DNA of 36,408 nucleotides from an uncultured Flavobacteriales bacterium. Its GTDB lineage: Bacteria; Bacteroidota; Bacteroidia; Flavobacteriales; BACL11. Positions 1 through 7,974 of the stretch are shown piece after piece. Below the pieces are notes generated by a model that saw only the letters and a program-made list of their open reading frames with translations, ran no database searches and was not told where the DNA came from. The stretch lies in NCBI GenBank assembly GCA_905478185.1, contig CAJQHO010000024.1:1-36408 (forward strand), given 5' to 3'. Positions within the stretch are counted from its first letter, which is position 1, and the number at the start of each line of letters is the position of its first letter. The position numbers and the translations under genes were made by a program.

Positions 1-126
1 GTCACAAAACACCCAAGTAATCATGCTTGTAGCAGAAGCAATATTTGTATTTGCAAAAGCAATAACAGCTTCCATATTTGCTCCTAAAGAAGATCCTGCA
101 TTAAAACCAAACCAACCAAACCAAAG
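1..126 (-). pseudogene. Ammonium transporter (Amt) internal fragment, out of frame with the upstream ORF
   Basis: Read on the minus strand from base 126 to base 1, 42 codons are open and begin LWFGWFGFNAGSSLGAN, continuing MEAVIAFANTNIASATSM. This matches the Amt/MEP/Rh channel segment usually written LWFGWFGFNAGS, a membrane helix in the middle of the ammonium channel. There is no start for this frame: a TAA precedes it and the DNA upstream belongs to a different gene (the propeller ORF starting at 326). The fragment runs off the window at base 1, so a complete channel may continue outside. The join lies at about 120-127 and shares the short sequence TTTGG. It could be a real fusion or an assembly chimera at a contig end; the fragment length is close to a common assembly k-mer size. 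Confidence 0.7.
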
Positions 127-326
127 TTATTTCCATCATATTTTGCAATCCCTTTTTCGAGAGTGCCAAACCATAAATGTCCTTTAGAGTCTTCAAAAAT
201 ACTTGTTACATACTGTCCAATTTGAGAAGAATTTTCTTCTTTAACTGTTGATTGTGCATGTACTTTCTTTGGTATAACAGTTGACATCACGATAATCGTC
301 ATCAACAATAGTATTTTTTTCATCAT
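84..326 (-). pseudogene. 5' part of a two-component-regulator-propeller protein, truncated
   Basis: The 80-residue ORF starts with two Met codons, a Lys pair and a hydrophobic stretch ending VHAQ, a typical Bacteroidota signal peptide (about residues 1-25). Residues 40-68 (VTSIFEDSKGHLWFGTLEKG and following to YDGNNF) match one reg_prop beta-propeller blade. Blades of this family normally occur many in a row, in exported sensors or hybrid histidine kinases of 800-1400 residues. Here only one blade is left, and after NNF the sequence turns into ammonium-transporter DNA in another frame, giving a nonsense tail GLVGLVLMQDLL. The gene is therefore broken or falsely joined. Its start is preceded by the structured repeat at 341-411. 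Confidence 0.65.
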
Positions 327-340
327 GTAAACTTACGTAC

Positions 341-411
341 TAATTTCCTAAAAAAGTTCGAAACTGGGACCGAGAGGTCCACCAAAAATAAACCCGCTCA
401 ATTGAGTGGGT
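341..411 (-). repeat. Structured repeat element, copy 1 (GAGA-loop hairpin plus terminator hairpin)
   Basis: This 71-base element recurs at 962-1031. Shared blocks, read on the plus strand, are TAATTT, AAAAAAGTTCGAA, CCGAGAGGTCC, AAAAATAAA and GAGTGGG. Bases 367-380 form a perfect 5-bp stem, GGACC/GGTCC, around a GAGA tetraloop (GNRA type if plus-strand RNA). Bases 392-411 form a second stem-loop. On the minus strand it lies right behind the T9SS cargo gene and about 15 bases before the start of the next ORF, the position of a cassette 3' tail. Origin and function are unknown to me. Confidence 0.75.
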
Positions 412-415
412 TTTT
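391..415. terminator. Bidirectional stem-loop terminator inside repeat copy 1
   Basis: ACCCGCTCA/TTGAGTGGGT pairs over about nine positions with one G-U, followed by TTTTT on the plus strand; the minus strand has a U-rich tail, TTTATTTTT. It follows the frame-restored stop of the T9SS gene (418-420) by only a few bases, so it is a natural terminator for that gene. Confidence 0.6.
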
Positions 416-417
416 AT

Positions 418-944
418 TTATTCAATAATCATTTTCTTCTCCACTGTTCCATCATCATAGATGTAAAAGAGTGGTCTGTTTTTAGTTCCTTTTATCTTCC
501 TAAAACATCAACAATGCTAATAAGCTTTCTATTGTAACTGACATTAATATCAGTAATAGCTGTTTGTACTGAGTTGTATGTTAAGATACAAGTGTCCCAA
601 TCACTAGGAGGAATGCCGTATACAAAATAGATAGTTAGAGGATAAGCAGGGATAATAGAGCTAAGAATAGAATAATTAAACAAAGCCCTATCAAAAAAAC
701 TTACTCCAAACAGATTCGGATTGCCTTGTTGAATAGTATCGCCATTTGCATCAATTGTAAAAGCAACATAAGGATCATGAAGAAAGAGATTATATCCGTT
801 ATATATAGCAATATTCATTGTTAAATTAGTATTATCAATTATAACATCCGTCACCTCTAATGAGTCTGTGCAGTCAGGAATATATACGATCTGTGAAAAT
901 CCAATTACAGGTAAGTAAAGTAATATAAGTAGTAGTTTTTTCAT
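418..944 (-). pseudogene. Exported T9SS cargo protein with frameshift in the C-terminal sorting domain
   Basis: The uninterrupted ORF covers 492-944: 150 residues with a signal peptide (KKLLLILLYLPVIGFSQ) and no recognised domain. It ends ...SYNRKLISIVDVLGR at a TAA. In another frame the DNA continues at once with KGTKNRPLFYIYDDGTVEKK and MIIE, stop at 418-420. VDVLGR-x-x-KGTKN...FYIYDDGTVEK is the pattern of a T9SS type A sorting domain, so the two frames belong to one protein. Only two bases (TA) lie between the AGA of GR and the AAA of KGTKN, so a net 1- or 4-base loss is likely. The protein should pass the outer membrane through T9SS. As written, the sorting signal is cut, so it is either a young pseudogene or a base-call error. 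The 5' side carries repeat copy 2 and the 3' side copy 1. Confidence 0.75.
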
Positions 945-961
945 AAAGCAAATTTATTTAA

Positions 962-1031
962 TAATTTTCCAAAAAAAGTTCGAACTTAGGGCCGAGAGGT
1001 CCGCTAAAAATAAATCCACTAAAGAGTGGGG
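962..1031 (-). repeat. Structured repeat element, copy 2
   Basis: Second copy of the element at 341-411. The hairpin at 989-1002 reads GGGCC-GAGA-GGTCC: compared with copy 1, one A has become G, which keeps pairing as G-U in plus-strand RNA but would be an A-C mismatch in minus-strand RNA. The terminator-type stem differs in sequence from copy 1 but is kept as a stem. It begins about 17 bases upstream of the T9SS gene start (944) and lies directly behind the stop of the start-less ORF at 1034. The spacing between copies is 621 bases. Confidence 0.75.
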
Positions 1032-1036
1032 TTTTA
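1012..1036. terminator. Stem-loop terminator inside repeat copy 2
   Basis: TCCACT/AGTGGG (1015-1030) with loop AAAG, followed by GTTTT on the plus strand and by TTTATTTTT on the minus strand. The stop codon of the minus-strand ORF fragment is at 1034-1036, three bases before the stem. Confidence 0.5.
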
Positions 1037-1297
1037 TATTAATTCTCTCATCCAATCATTATAACTTATAATATCTAAATCTCTTGAGTCATCATCTGAC
1101 AAGTAAGTTAGTATCCTCTTTAAATCACCCTCAATCTCTTTATCATAGATTAATCTTGAAATTAAGTCTATGACTTCATTGTCTCTTTTAAACTCTTTAT
1201 CTGATAAAATAGATTTATACTCTCCTCTAATAAACTCTATTTTTTCTTCAATAATCTCTTCTTGATTAATATTTGATCTAATAATTAATTCAGTAAT
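1034..1297 (-). pseudogene. Start-less ORF remnant next to dnaE
   Basis: Between repeat copy 2 and dnaE, 87 codons are open on the minus strand, beginning ITELIIRSNINQEEIIEE and ending DLDIISYNDWMRELI followed by TAA (1034-1036). There is no ATG, GTG or TTG start in frame; the only Met is five codons from the end, and an in-frame TAA lies at 1298-1300. The dnaE stop is only about 20 bases upstream, leaving no room for the missing 5' end. The composition (many Asp, Glu, Ile, Leu, Lys) looks like a genuine small acidic protein rather than chance reading. I do not recognise the family. Apart from repeat copy 2, this is all I see in the stretch 945-1317. Confidence 0.5.
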
Positions 1298-1317
1298 TTA
1301 AGAAAGGAACAAGCTTA

Positions 1318-4300
1318 CTATTTAACCTTTAATTTCAATTGATCAAGATCTTCTATCTGAGAAAAAAAATCTTTTGATAGATCAACTTTCATTTTTCTAG
1401 AAAGTAAATCAACTTCATATTTATTAAGATGATCAGCTACATTAAAAACTAAGGAATGTTTTCCCTTATATTCAGAAACAATTTGAACAACCTCCTCTAC
1501 TAATTTTTCTGAAACATCATTAACATCAACCCTTAAAATAACATCACGAACCTCTTTATCAACAATCTCTGAAAGTAAATCAATAGAAGAAATTTTAAAC
1601 TCTAAATCATCATTATAAAATTTCTTTTTAACCTTTCCACTCAAATGTAATAACCACCCCACAGTAAAATAGGCTTTGAAATTAATGTAATCATCACCAA
1701 ATAAATAAAAACTAAATGCACCATGATAATCCTCAAAATGCAAAACACCAAATGGTTTTCCTGTTTTAGTTTCTCTATGTTCAACTTTAGTAACAACTCC
1801 TGCAAAACGCAAATCTTTACCCTTAACTTTGTCCATATTATTAAGCATAGCTAAATTGCCATTACAGAAATTAGAAATCTCTATTTTATAATCATCCAAA
1901 GGATGACCAGAAATATAAATCCCTACAACTTCTTTTTCTCTAGATAATAATTCCATAGTAGTCCAAGGTAGGACAGGATTAGGGACTGGAGCCTGAATAC
2001 TTGCCTCATCACTTTCACCAAACATATCAAACTGATTGGAATTTTCACTATCCTTAATCTTATTCCCAAACTTAATCATTTTCTCAATATAAGTTTGACC
2101 ATTATCTTCTTTAGAAAAATACTCTGAACGCTTTAAATCAAAAAGATCAAAACCACCAGCAGAAACAACACTCTCCAGAGTTCTTTTATTTGCTGAACGC
2201 AAATCTACACGCTTCATGAAATCATCAAAAGCAGTGTAGTTTCCATTCTCTTTACGCTCATTTACAATTGCTTCAACAGCACCTTCTCCCACTCCTTTAA
2301 CAGCACCTAAACCAAATCGAATTTCTCCTTTTGCATTTACAGCAAACTTGTAAAAACTTTCATTTACATCAGGGCCCAAAACAGGAACTCCCATTCGCTT
2401 ACATTCCTCCATATAATAAGTAATATCCTTAATGTCACGCATATGATTTGTAAGCAATGACGCCATCAACTCAGAAGGATAATGAGCTTTTAAATAAGCC
2501 GTTTGATAAGCAATAAGAGCATAGCAAGTAGAGTGCGATTTATTAAAAGCATAAGAGGCAAACGCCTCCCAATCTGACCAAATTTTATCTACAATATTGA
2601 TGTCAAATCCATTTTCAGCACAACCATCAAAAAACTTAGGTTTTAATTTGTCCAGTACCGACTTAATCTTTTTTCCCATACCTTTCCTAAGCATATCAGC
2701 ATCACCTTTTGAGAAACCAGCTAACTTTTGAGAGAGTAACATCACTTGCTCCTGATAAACTGTAATTCCGTAAGTTCCAGATAAATGAGATTCCATTTCA
2801 GGTAAATCGTATTCAATTTCCTCAATTCCATGCTTACGCTTAATATAATTAGGAATATACTCCATAGGTCCTGGACGATACAAAGCGTTCATAGCAATTA
2901 AATCATCAAACTTATCAGGTTTTAGGTGCTTTAAATGCGCCTTCATTCCATCAGAAGAAAACTGAAATATTCCAGAAGTTGCTCCACTTTGGAATATTTG
3001 AAAAGTTTGTTCATCATCCAAAGGAATAGTGTCAATATCAATTTCTACACCATGAATTTTTTTAATAATCTTCAAGCAATCCTTAATAATGGTAAGATTT
3101 CGTAAACCCAAGAAATCCATTTTTAAGAGCCCTGCATCCTCTACTACACTATTGTCAAATTGGGTAACCATCAGATCAGAATCCTTTGCTCTGGTCATAG
3201 GAATCAATCCCATCAAAGGTTCTGGAGTTATAATAACTCCACAGGCATGTGTTCCAATATTCCGAACATTACCCTCAAGTTTTCTAGCTAAATTAATTGT
3301 CTCAGCCGTTAAATCGTTTCCTTCAGAAAGTGAAATTAACTCCTTTGCTCCTGCCACTTGATCCCCTTTTACTTTATCTTTTAAAGTCTTTTCATCCCAG
3401 GAGAAAATTTTACCCAAGGAAGTAAAATCAGGAACTAGTTTTGCCGCCCTATCTGCTTCAAATAGTGGTAAATCCAAAGCTCTAGCCGTATCACGAATAG
3501 AGGACTTTGCAGCCATAGTACCGTAAGTAATAATTTGAGCTACATTTTCTTTTCCATATTTGTTCACTACCCAATCAATAATACGCCCCCTTCCCTCATC
3601 ATCAAAATCAATATCAATATCAGGCAAGGATACACGCTCAGGATTTAAGAAACGCTCAAAAAGTAGGTCATACTTAATAGGATCAACATTGGTGATAGTT
3701 GTGCAATAAGCAACTACTGAACCAGCAGCAGAACCTCTGCCAGGACCAACAGAAACATCCATATTTCGTGCTTGACGAATGAAATCCTGAACAATAAGAA
3801 AATATCCAGGATACCCTGAATTTTCAATTACTTGCAATTCAAAGTCAATTCGCTCTTTAATCTCATCAGTAATTTCAACATAACGCTCCTTTGCACCCTC
3901 ATAGGTAAGGTGTTTCAAATAAGCATTCTCCCCTCTTTTTCCACCATCCTTTTTATCTTTTACATCAACAAACTCTTGCGGAATATCAAACTCAGGCAAC
4001 AACACTTCTCGAGCTAAAGTATAGGGCTCAATTTTATCAATTAAGTGGGTGATATTATCAATTGCCTCAGGTAAATCAGCAAAAAGTTCCTGCATCTCTT
4101 TTGATGATTTAAAATAAAACTCCTCATTAGGAAAACCATAACGGAATCCCCTACCACTTCCCTTAGGAGTTTCTTGCTGCTCCCCATCTTTTACACAAAG
4201 TAAAATATCATGAGCATTAGCATCAGTTTTATCCAGATAATAAACATTATTAGAAGCGATAATTTTTACATTATACTTTTTTGCAAATGCAGTTAACACT

Positions 4301-5631
4301 TTGTTTACATGGTGTTCCTCATCTAAATTATGGCGATTAATTTCAACATAAAAATCATCACCAAAAGTATCAACCCACCATTTGAATTCTTCTTCAGCTT
4401 GCCCTTCACCAACATTTAAAATAAGATTTGGAATGATACCATAAGTACTCCCAGTTAGAGCAATTAAATCCTCTTTATGCTCAATTATCAAATCGTTATC
4501 AACCCTAGGAACATAATAGAAACCTGAAATATTACCAAGGGAAGAAAGCTTTGATAAATTATGAAACCCATTCTTGTTTTTACACAAGAAAGGAACTTGT
4601 GCTCCATGATCTTTATTTATTTTATCAGTATGATCCTTACATACATTTAGCTCGCAACCTAAGACTGCTTTAAGCTTAGGAGTTTCACCTTTTTCTAAAT
4701 AAGCATTTATAGGATGATTCAATACTGCATCTATAAATTTATAAGCCCCACACATATTAGTGTGATCGGTAAGGCCTACAGCTGGCATTCCCATTTCAGC
4801 AGCTTTATTTACTAATGTTTTTACATCTATAGTAGCTTGTAAAATAGAAAACTGAGAATGCACATGTAAATGCGCAAAAGGAGAATCTGAAATTTCATTC
4901 ACTACCTCATCTTCCTGCACTACAATAATATCATCAGCTAATTGCTCAGTAGCTATTGGGCTATAAGGCTCAATATTTAAGCCAATTAACTCAAAGGGAG
5001 TAGGATTAACCGTTTTATAATTTCTTAGCTCATCAGCTGTCATTCCAGCTTTAGCAAAAGGAATAACTCCCAAACGAATTAGCTCCAGGAAACACCTAGC
5101 AGTAGCCTCTACATCAGCAGAAGCATTATGAGCCTCTGCAAATGCTTCTCCAAATAGTTTAACATGCAGTTCCGTTAGTTTTGGCCATTTAAATCTACTA
5201 CCTCTACCTGGAATTGCACAAAAATTAGTACTATCATCCTTAGTGTCAATCGCAGGGAAATTAGCCAATAAATTTGGCATGTCTTTCCTTAGTAATTCAC
5301 AACCTACAATGCTGTTGTCAAAAGAAACATTGTGCCCAATTACAAACTTACATTTTTGTACATCTTTTACAAATTCAGCCAATACCACATTAAGTGAGAT
5401 TCCTTGTTTGTTGGCTCTATCAGTAGAAATTCCGTGTATCTTTTCCGCATTATAAGGAATATCATAGCCTTCAGGCTTTATGATGTAATTTTTCACTTCT
5501 ATCATCTTCCCTTCCACATCATGCACCTGCCATGCCAACTGCACACACCTTGGCCAATTGTTAAAATCAGTTAAAGGTGCTTTCCAGTTTTGGGGTAAGC
5601 CAGTGGTTTCCGTGTCGAATATCAGATACAT
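1318..5631 (-). CDS. dnaE: DNA polymerase III alpha subunit with N-terminal proofreading exonuclease
   Basis: Replicative polymerase of 1437 residues, longer than the ~1160 of the E. coli subunit because a DEDDh 3'-5' exonuclease is fused in front. Its catalytic set is visible: D6 and E8 in FDTETTG, D105 in HNVSFDNS, H168 and D173 in HNASADVEA. A PHP domain follows (HLHVHS at 254-259, then GLTDHTNMCG), then the C-family polymerase core with GPGRGSAAG near residue 627 and the catalytic PDIDIDF at about 669-675. The C-terminal third holds the helix-hairpin-helix region and an OB fold (LRFAGVVTKVEHRETKTGKP). This exonuclease-polymerase order is known from Bacteroidota and makes a separate DnaQ less necessary. 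TAG stop at 1318-1320. A weak TAAATTTA element lies about 35 bases before the start. Confidence 0.97.
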   Translation of the reverse strand: MYLIFDTETTGLPQNWKAPLTDFNNWPRCVQLAWQVHDVEGKMIEVKNYIIKPEGYDIPYNAEKIHGISTDRANKQGISLNVVLAEFVKDVQKCKFVIGHNVSFDNSIVGCELLRKDMPNLLANFPAIDTKDDSTNFCAIPGRGSRFKWPKLTELHVKLFGEAFAEAHNASADVEATARCFLELIRLGVIPFAKAGMTADELRNYKTVNPTPFELIGLNIEPYSPIATEQLADDIIVVQEDEVVNEISDSPFAHLHVHSQFSILQATIDVKTLVNKAAEMGMPAVGLTDHTNMCGAYKFIDAVLNHPINAYLEKGETPKLKAVLGCELNVCKDHTDKINKDHGAQVPFLCKNKNGFHNLSKLSSLGNISGFYYVPRVDNDLIIEHKEDLIALTGSTYGIIPNLILNVGEGQAEEEFKWWVDTFGDDFYVEINRHNLDEEHHVNKVLTAFAKKYNVKIIASNNVYYLDKTDANAHDILLCVKDGEQQETPKGSGRGFRYGFPNEEFYFKSSKEMQELFADLPEAIDNITHLIDKIEPYTLAREVLLPEFDIPQEFVDVKDKKDGGKRGENAYLKHLTYEGAKERYVEITDEIKERIDFELQVIENSGYPGYFLIVQDFIRQARNMDVSVGPGRGSAAGSVVAYCTTITNVDPIKYDLLFERFLNPERVSLPDIDIDFDDEGRGRIIDWVVNKYGKENVAQIITYGTMAAKSSIRDTARALDLPLFEADRAAKLVPDFTSLGKIFSWDEKTLKDKVKGDQVAGAKELISLSEGNDLTAETINLARKLEGNVRNIGTHACGVIITPEPLMGLIPMTRAKDSDLMVTQFDNSVVEDAGLLKMDFLGLRNLTIIKDCLKIIKKIHGVEIDIDTIPLDDEQTFQIFQSGATSGIFQFSSDGMKAHLKHLKPDKFDDLIAMNALYRPGPMEYIPNYIKRKHGIEEIEYDLPEMESHLSGTYGITVYQEQVMLLSQKLAGFSKGDADMLRKGMGKKIKSVLDKLKPKFFDGCAENGFDINIVDKIWSDWEAFASYAFNKSHSTCYALIAYQTAYLKAHYPSELMASLLTNHMRDIKDITYYMEECKRMGVPVLGPDVNESFYKFAVNAKGEIRFGLGAVKGVGEGAVEAIVNERKENGNYTAFDDFMKRVDLRSANKRTLESVVSAGGFDLFDLKRSEYFSKEDNGQTYIEKMIKFGNKIKDSENSNQFDMFGESDEASIQAPVPNPVLPWTTMELLSREKEVVGIYISGHPLDDYKIEISNFCNGNLAMLNNMDKVKGKDLRFAGVVTKVEHRETKTGKPFGVLHFEDYHGAFSFYLFGDDYINFKAYFTVGWLLHLSGKVKKKFYNDDLEFKISSIDLLSEIVDKEVRDVILRVDVNDVSEKLVEEVVQIVSEYKGKHSLVFNVADHLNKYEVDLLSRKMKVDLSKDFFSQIEDLDQLKLKVK

Positions 5632-5679
5632 AGAGTCGTTTTACTACATTAAAATAATAACCGTAAATTTAGGAAAACA

Positions 5680-5714
5680 AAAAAGTCAGCCCTTTAGTTT
5701 TAGACTGACTTTTT
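5680..5714. terminator. Bidirectional rho-independent terminator
   Basis: AAAAAGTCAG at about 5680-5689 pairs with CTGACTTTTT at 5705-5714 around a 15-base loop. It lies between the stop of the CBS-like gene (5740) and the dnaE start (5631), both on the minus strand, so it should stop read-through into dnaE. Confidence 0.75.
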
Positions 5715-5739
5715 AAGATGTTAGTAAGTTTTGAATTCA

Positions 5740-6714
5740 CTACATAAACTTCATTTCCTTCATCCACTCATCATTAAAGAGTTTACCTACATAACGTGTA
5801 CCATGATCATGAAAAATGACCACCACTACATCATCTTTTGAAAGCTTATCTTTTAATTGATTGATTCCCGCAACAGCACTACCAGCAGAATAACCAACCA
5901 TAATTCCTTCTTCTCTACTCAATCTTCTTGCCATGATAGCGCCATCCTTATCCGTTACTTTTTCAAAAAGATCAATCATATCAAAGTCAACATTTTCTGG
6001 CAATATATCTTCTCCAATCCCTTCCGTAATGTAGTTATAGATTTCATTTTTATCAAATTCCCCTGTCTCATGGTATTTTTTAAATACTGAACCATAAGTA
6101 TCAATCCCCCAAACTTTTACATCAGGATTTTGTTCTTTCAAGTATTTTGCCGTACCCGAAATAGTACCTCCTGTACCAACACCAACTACTAAATGAGTAA
6201 TTTTTCCCTCAGTCTGTTCCCAAATTTCAGGACCAGTACTTTCATAATGCGCCTTTGCATTAGAAGGGTTGTCGTACTGATTCACATACCAAGAATTAGG
6301 TGTTTCTTTTGTTAATCGCTTGGCAACTGAGTAATAGGACTCTTTACTTTCTGGCGGAACATCAGTTGGACAAACAACCACCTCAGCACCCACAGCACGC
6401 AAAATATCCATCTTTTCTTTGGATTGCTTATCTGCCATAACAAAAATACATTTGTAGCCTTTTTGTATTGCTGCTAGAGCTAAACCCATGCCAGTATTTC
6501 CAGAAGTACCTTCAATAATTGTGCCACCAGCTCGCAATCTCCCATCTAGTTCAGCATCTTCTATCATCTTAAGTGCCATACGATCCTTAATGGAATGTCC
6601 AGGATTAAAAGTTTCCACTTTTGCTAAAACTAAAGCATTTGTTTCAACAGTTTTATTAAGCTTTACTAAAGGAGTATTTCCGATAGTTTCAAGTATGTTA
6701 TTGTAATATTTCAT
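5740..6714 (-). CDS. PLP-dependent cystathionine beta-synthase / cysteine synthase family enzyme
   Basis: Fold-type II PLP enzyme of 324 residues acting on serine or O-acetylserine with homocysteine or sulfide. IGNTPLVKLN opens the domain; K43 in PGHSIKDR is the Schiff-base lysine; EGTSGNTGMGLAL near 70 is the substrate-carboxylate loop; GVGTGGTISG is the phosphate cup; SAGSAVA near the end contacts the pyridine ring. The stretch VEGIG-like TEGIGEDILPENVDFD and the ending YVGKLFNDEWM resemble cystathionine beta-synthase more than CysK/CysM. The heme-binding N-terminus and the C-terminal CBS (Bateman) pair of eukaryotic enzymes are absent, as is usual in bacteria. It is a single gene between terminators, with a TAAATTTG promoter element at 6732-6739. 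The exact substrate cannot be read from sequence. Confidence 0.88.
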   Translation of the reverse strand: MKYYNNILETIGNTPLVKLNKTVETNALVLAKVETFNPGHSIKDRMALKMIEDAELDGRLRAGGTIIEGTSGNTGMGLALAAIQKGYKCIFVMADKQSKEKMDILRAVGAEVVVCPTDVPPESKESYYSVAKRLTKETPNSWYVNQYDNPSNAKAHYESTGPEIWEQTEGKITHLVVGVGTGGTISGTAKYLKEQNPDVKVWGIDTYGSVFKKYHETGEFDKNEIYNYITEGIGEDILPENVDFDMIDLFEKVTDKDGAIMARRLSREEGIMVGYSAGSAVAGINQLKDKLSKDDVVVVIFHDHGTRYVGKLFNDEWMKEMKFM

Positions 6715-6731
6715 TGTAAAATTTAAGGATG

Positions 6732-6739
6732 CAAATTTA
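6732..6739 (-). promoter_or_regulatory. TAnnTTTG -7 promoter element for the CBS-like gene
   Basis: The minus strand reads TAAATTTG, an exact match to the Bacteroidota -7 consensus TAnnTTTG, 17 bases before the ATG at 6714. No convincing -33 TTTG is seen at the expected distance. The upstream permease gene ends at 6747. Confidence 0.4.
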
Positions 6740-6746
6740 TATTTTT

Positions 6747-7970
6747 TTACTCAAAGCTAATTGCTTTAATAGCTGTGATTTTAGTAATAATTACTGATGG
6801 AACTATCAAAACTAAGTAACAAACCACTACAGTTCCAATATTTAAGAGTAAGATGTATGTTAAATCAAAATTGACAGGAACTGTATCCATGTAATAGGTA
6901 GCAGGATCCAAACTGATTAATGAGAACTTTTTCTGTAAAAAAGCAAAACTCAAAGCAATAGCATTTCCAACCAACAAGCCCTTAACTATCAAGTTGACTG
7001 CACTGTACAAAAATATTTTCCTTACACTCCAATTTGTTGCTCCTAGCGCTTTTAAGATTCCTATAGTTTTTGTTCGTTCCAGGATTAGAATAAGTAAAGC
7101 TGTAATCATATTGATAACACCAACAATAAGCATTAAAATAAGAATTACGAACACATTTACATCTTGTAAATCTAACCAGTTGAAAATTTGAGGCGTTTTT
7201 TCCTTTATGCTTTGAGCATTCAAGTTATAAGGGGTTAAATTATAAACCTCATCAGTAATTTTATCTAAATCATCAAAATTAGTTAACTGAATTTCAAAAC
7301 CCCCTACCTCATTATTCTCCCAACCATTTAATGCCTGAATATGATTGATATCTCCTAAAACAAACAACTTATCAAAATCTGACATTGCTGTATTGTAAAT
7401 TCCAGAAATATGGAATTTCCTTACCCTAGGAGGATTCTGAGCAAAATACATTACCAAACCATCCCCTACATTTAAGTCTAAAGTTTTTGAAATGTTTTCA
7501 GAAATAAGAATTTGATTTGATTTTACACTATCATTAACTTCAAAAACTGAACCACTTACTAAATTATCCTTAAAGAAAGTCCAATCATAATCAGATGAAA
7601 CGCCCTTAAGCACTACTCCTTGTATTTCATCAGTAGTTTTAATTATCCCAGCCTTAGTAGCAAAAGTACTGATGTGCTTTACTCCCTCAACAGCAGTAAT
7701 TGAAGGATAGAAATCTTGTTCTACACTAATCGGCTCACTTTCATAGGACTGATTATTCGTAAAGTTAGATATAGTAATATGAGATCCAAAACCAATAATT
7801 TTATCAGAAATATCGTTTTTAAAGCCAGTAACAACCATAATTGAAATAAGCATAACCGCCACAGAAAGCGCAATAGCCAAAATTGCAATACGCAAAATGG
7901 GCTTAGTGTAAGTATTATTTTCTTCCTTTGCAGTAAATAATCGTTTAGCTATAAAATATTCAACATTCAT
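6747..7970 (-). CDS. ABC transporter permease, LolC/LolE-FtsX type
   Basis: Inner-membrane permease of 407 residues, of the class that extracts lipoproteins or moves other envelope substrates together with a LolD-like ATPase not encoded here. After MNVEYFIAKRLFTAKEEN comes TM1 (about IAILAIALSVAVMLISIMVV), then a periplasmic MacB-like core of roughly 230 residues, then three helices of an FtsX domain (VFVILILMLIVGVINMITAL; the motif TKTIGILKALGATNWSVRKI between helices; two more near the C-terminus). I chose the ATG at 7970 because MNVEYFIAxR is the usual beginning of this family in Bacteroidota; the longer reading from 8003 would run across the start of the divergent gene. The two ATG codons are only four bases apart. 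The precise substrate is inferred from the family. Confidence 0.88.
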   Translation of the reverse strand: MNVEYFIAKRLFTAKEENNTYTKPILRIAILAIALSVAVMLISIMVVTGFKNDISDKIIGFGSHITISNFTNNQSYESEPISVEQDFYPSITAVEGVKHISTFATKAGIIKTTDEIQGVVLKGVSSDYDWTFFKDNLVSGSVFEVNDSVKSNQILISENISKTLDLNVGDGLVMYFAQNPPRVRKFHISGIYNTAMSDFDKLFVLGDINHIQALNGWENNEVGGFEIQLTNFDDLDKITDEVYNLTPYNLNAQSIKEKTPQIFNWLDLQDVNVFVILILMLIVGVINMITALLILILERTKTIGILKALGATNWSVRKIFLYSAVNLIVKGLLVGNAIALSFAFLQKKFSLISLDPATYYMDTVPVNFDLTYILLLNIGTVVVCYLVLIVPSVIITKITAIKAISFE

Positions 7971-7974
7971 CTTG

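Noticed and set aside
341-390. tRNA 3' end (GTTCGAA, later GGTCCACCA) left behind by an integrated element
   Set aside because: GTTCGAAAC and the terminal CCACCA look like a T arm and acceptor end, but the 5' side is AAAAAG and cannot pair with CTGGG, and no anticodon or D arm precedes it. Copy 2 lacks the CCA.
341-1031. Classical integron attC sites
   Set aside because: The spacing is cassette-like, but the R''/R' core boxes (GTTRRRY and its complement) are not found and no IntI is in the window. Kept only as a structural analogy.
3089-3361. Plus-strand ORF of 90 codons inside dnaE
   Set aside because: Reading is antisense to conserved polymerase motifs and shows no signal, domain or upstream element. 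The same holds for the ORFs at 3832-4017 and 5243-5455.
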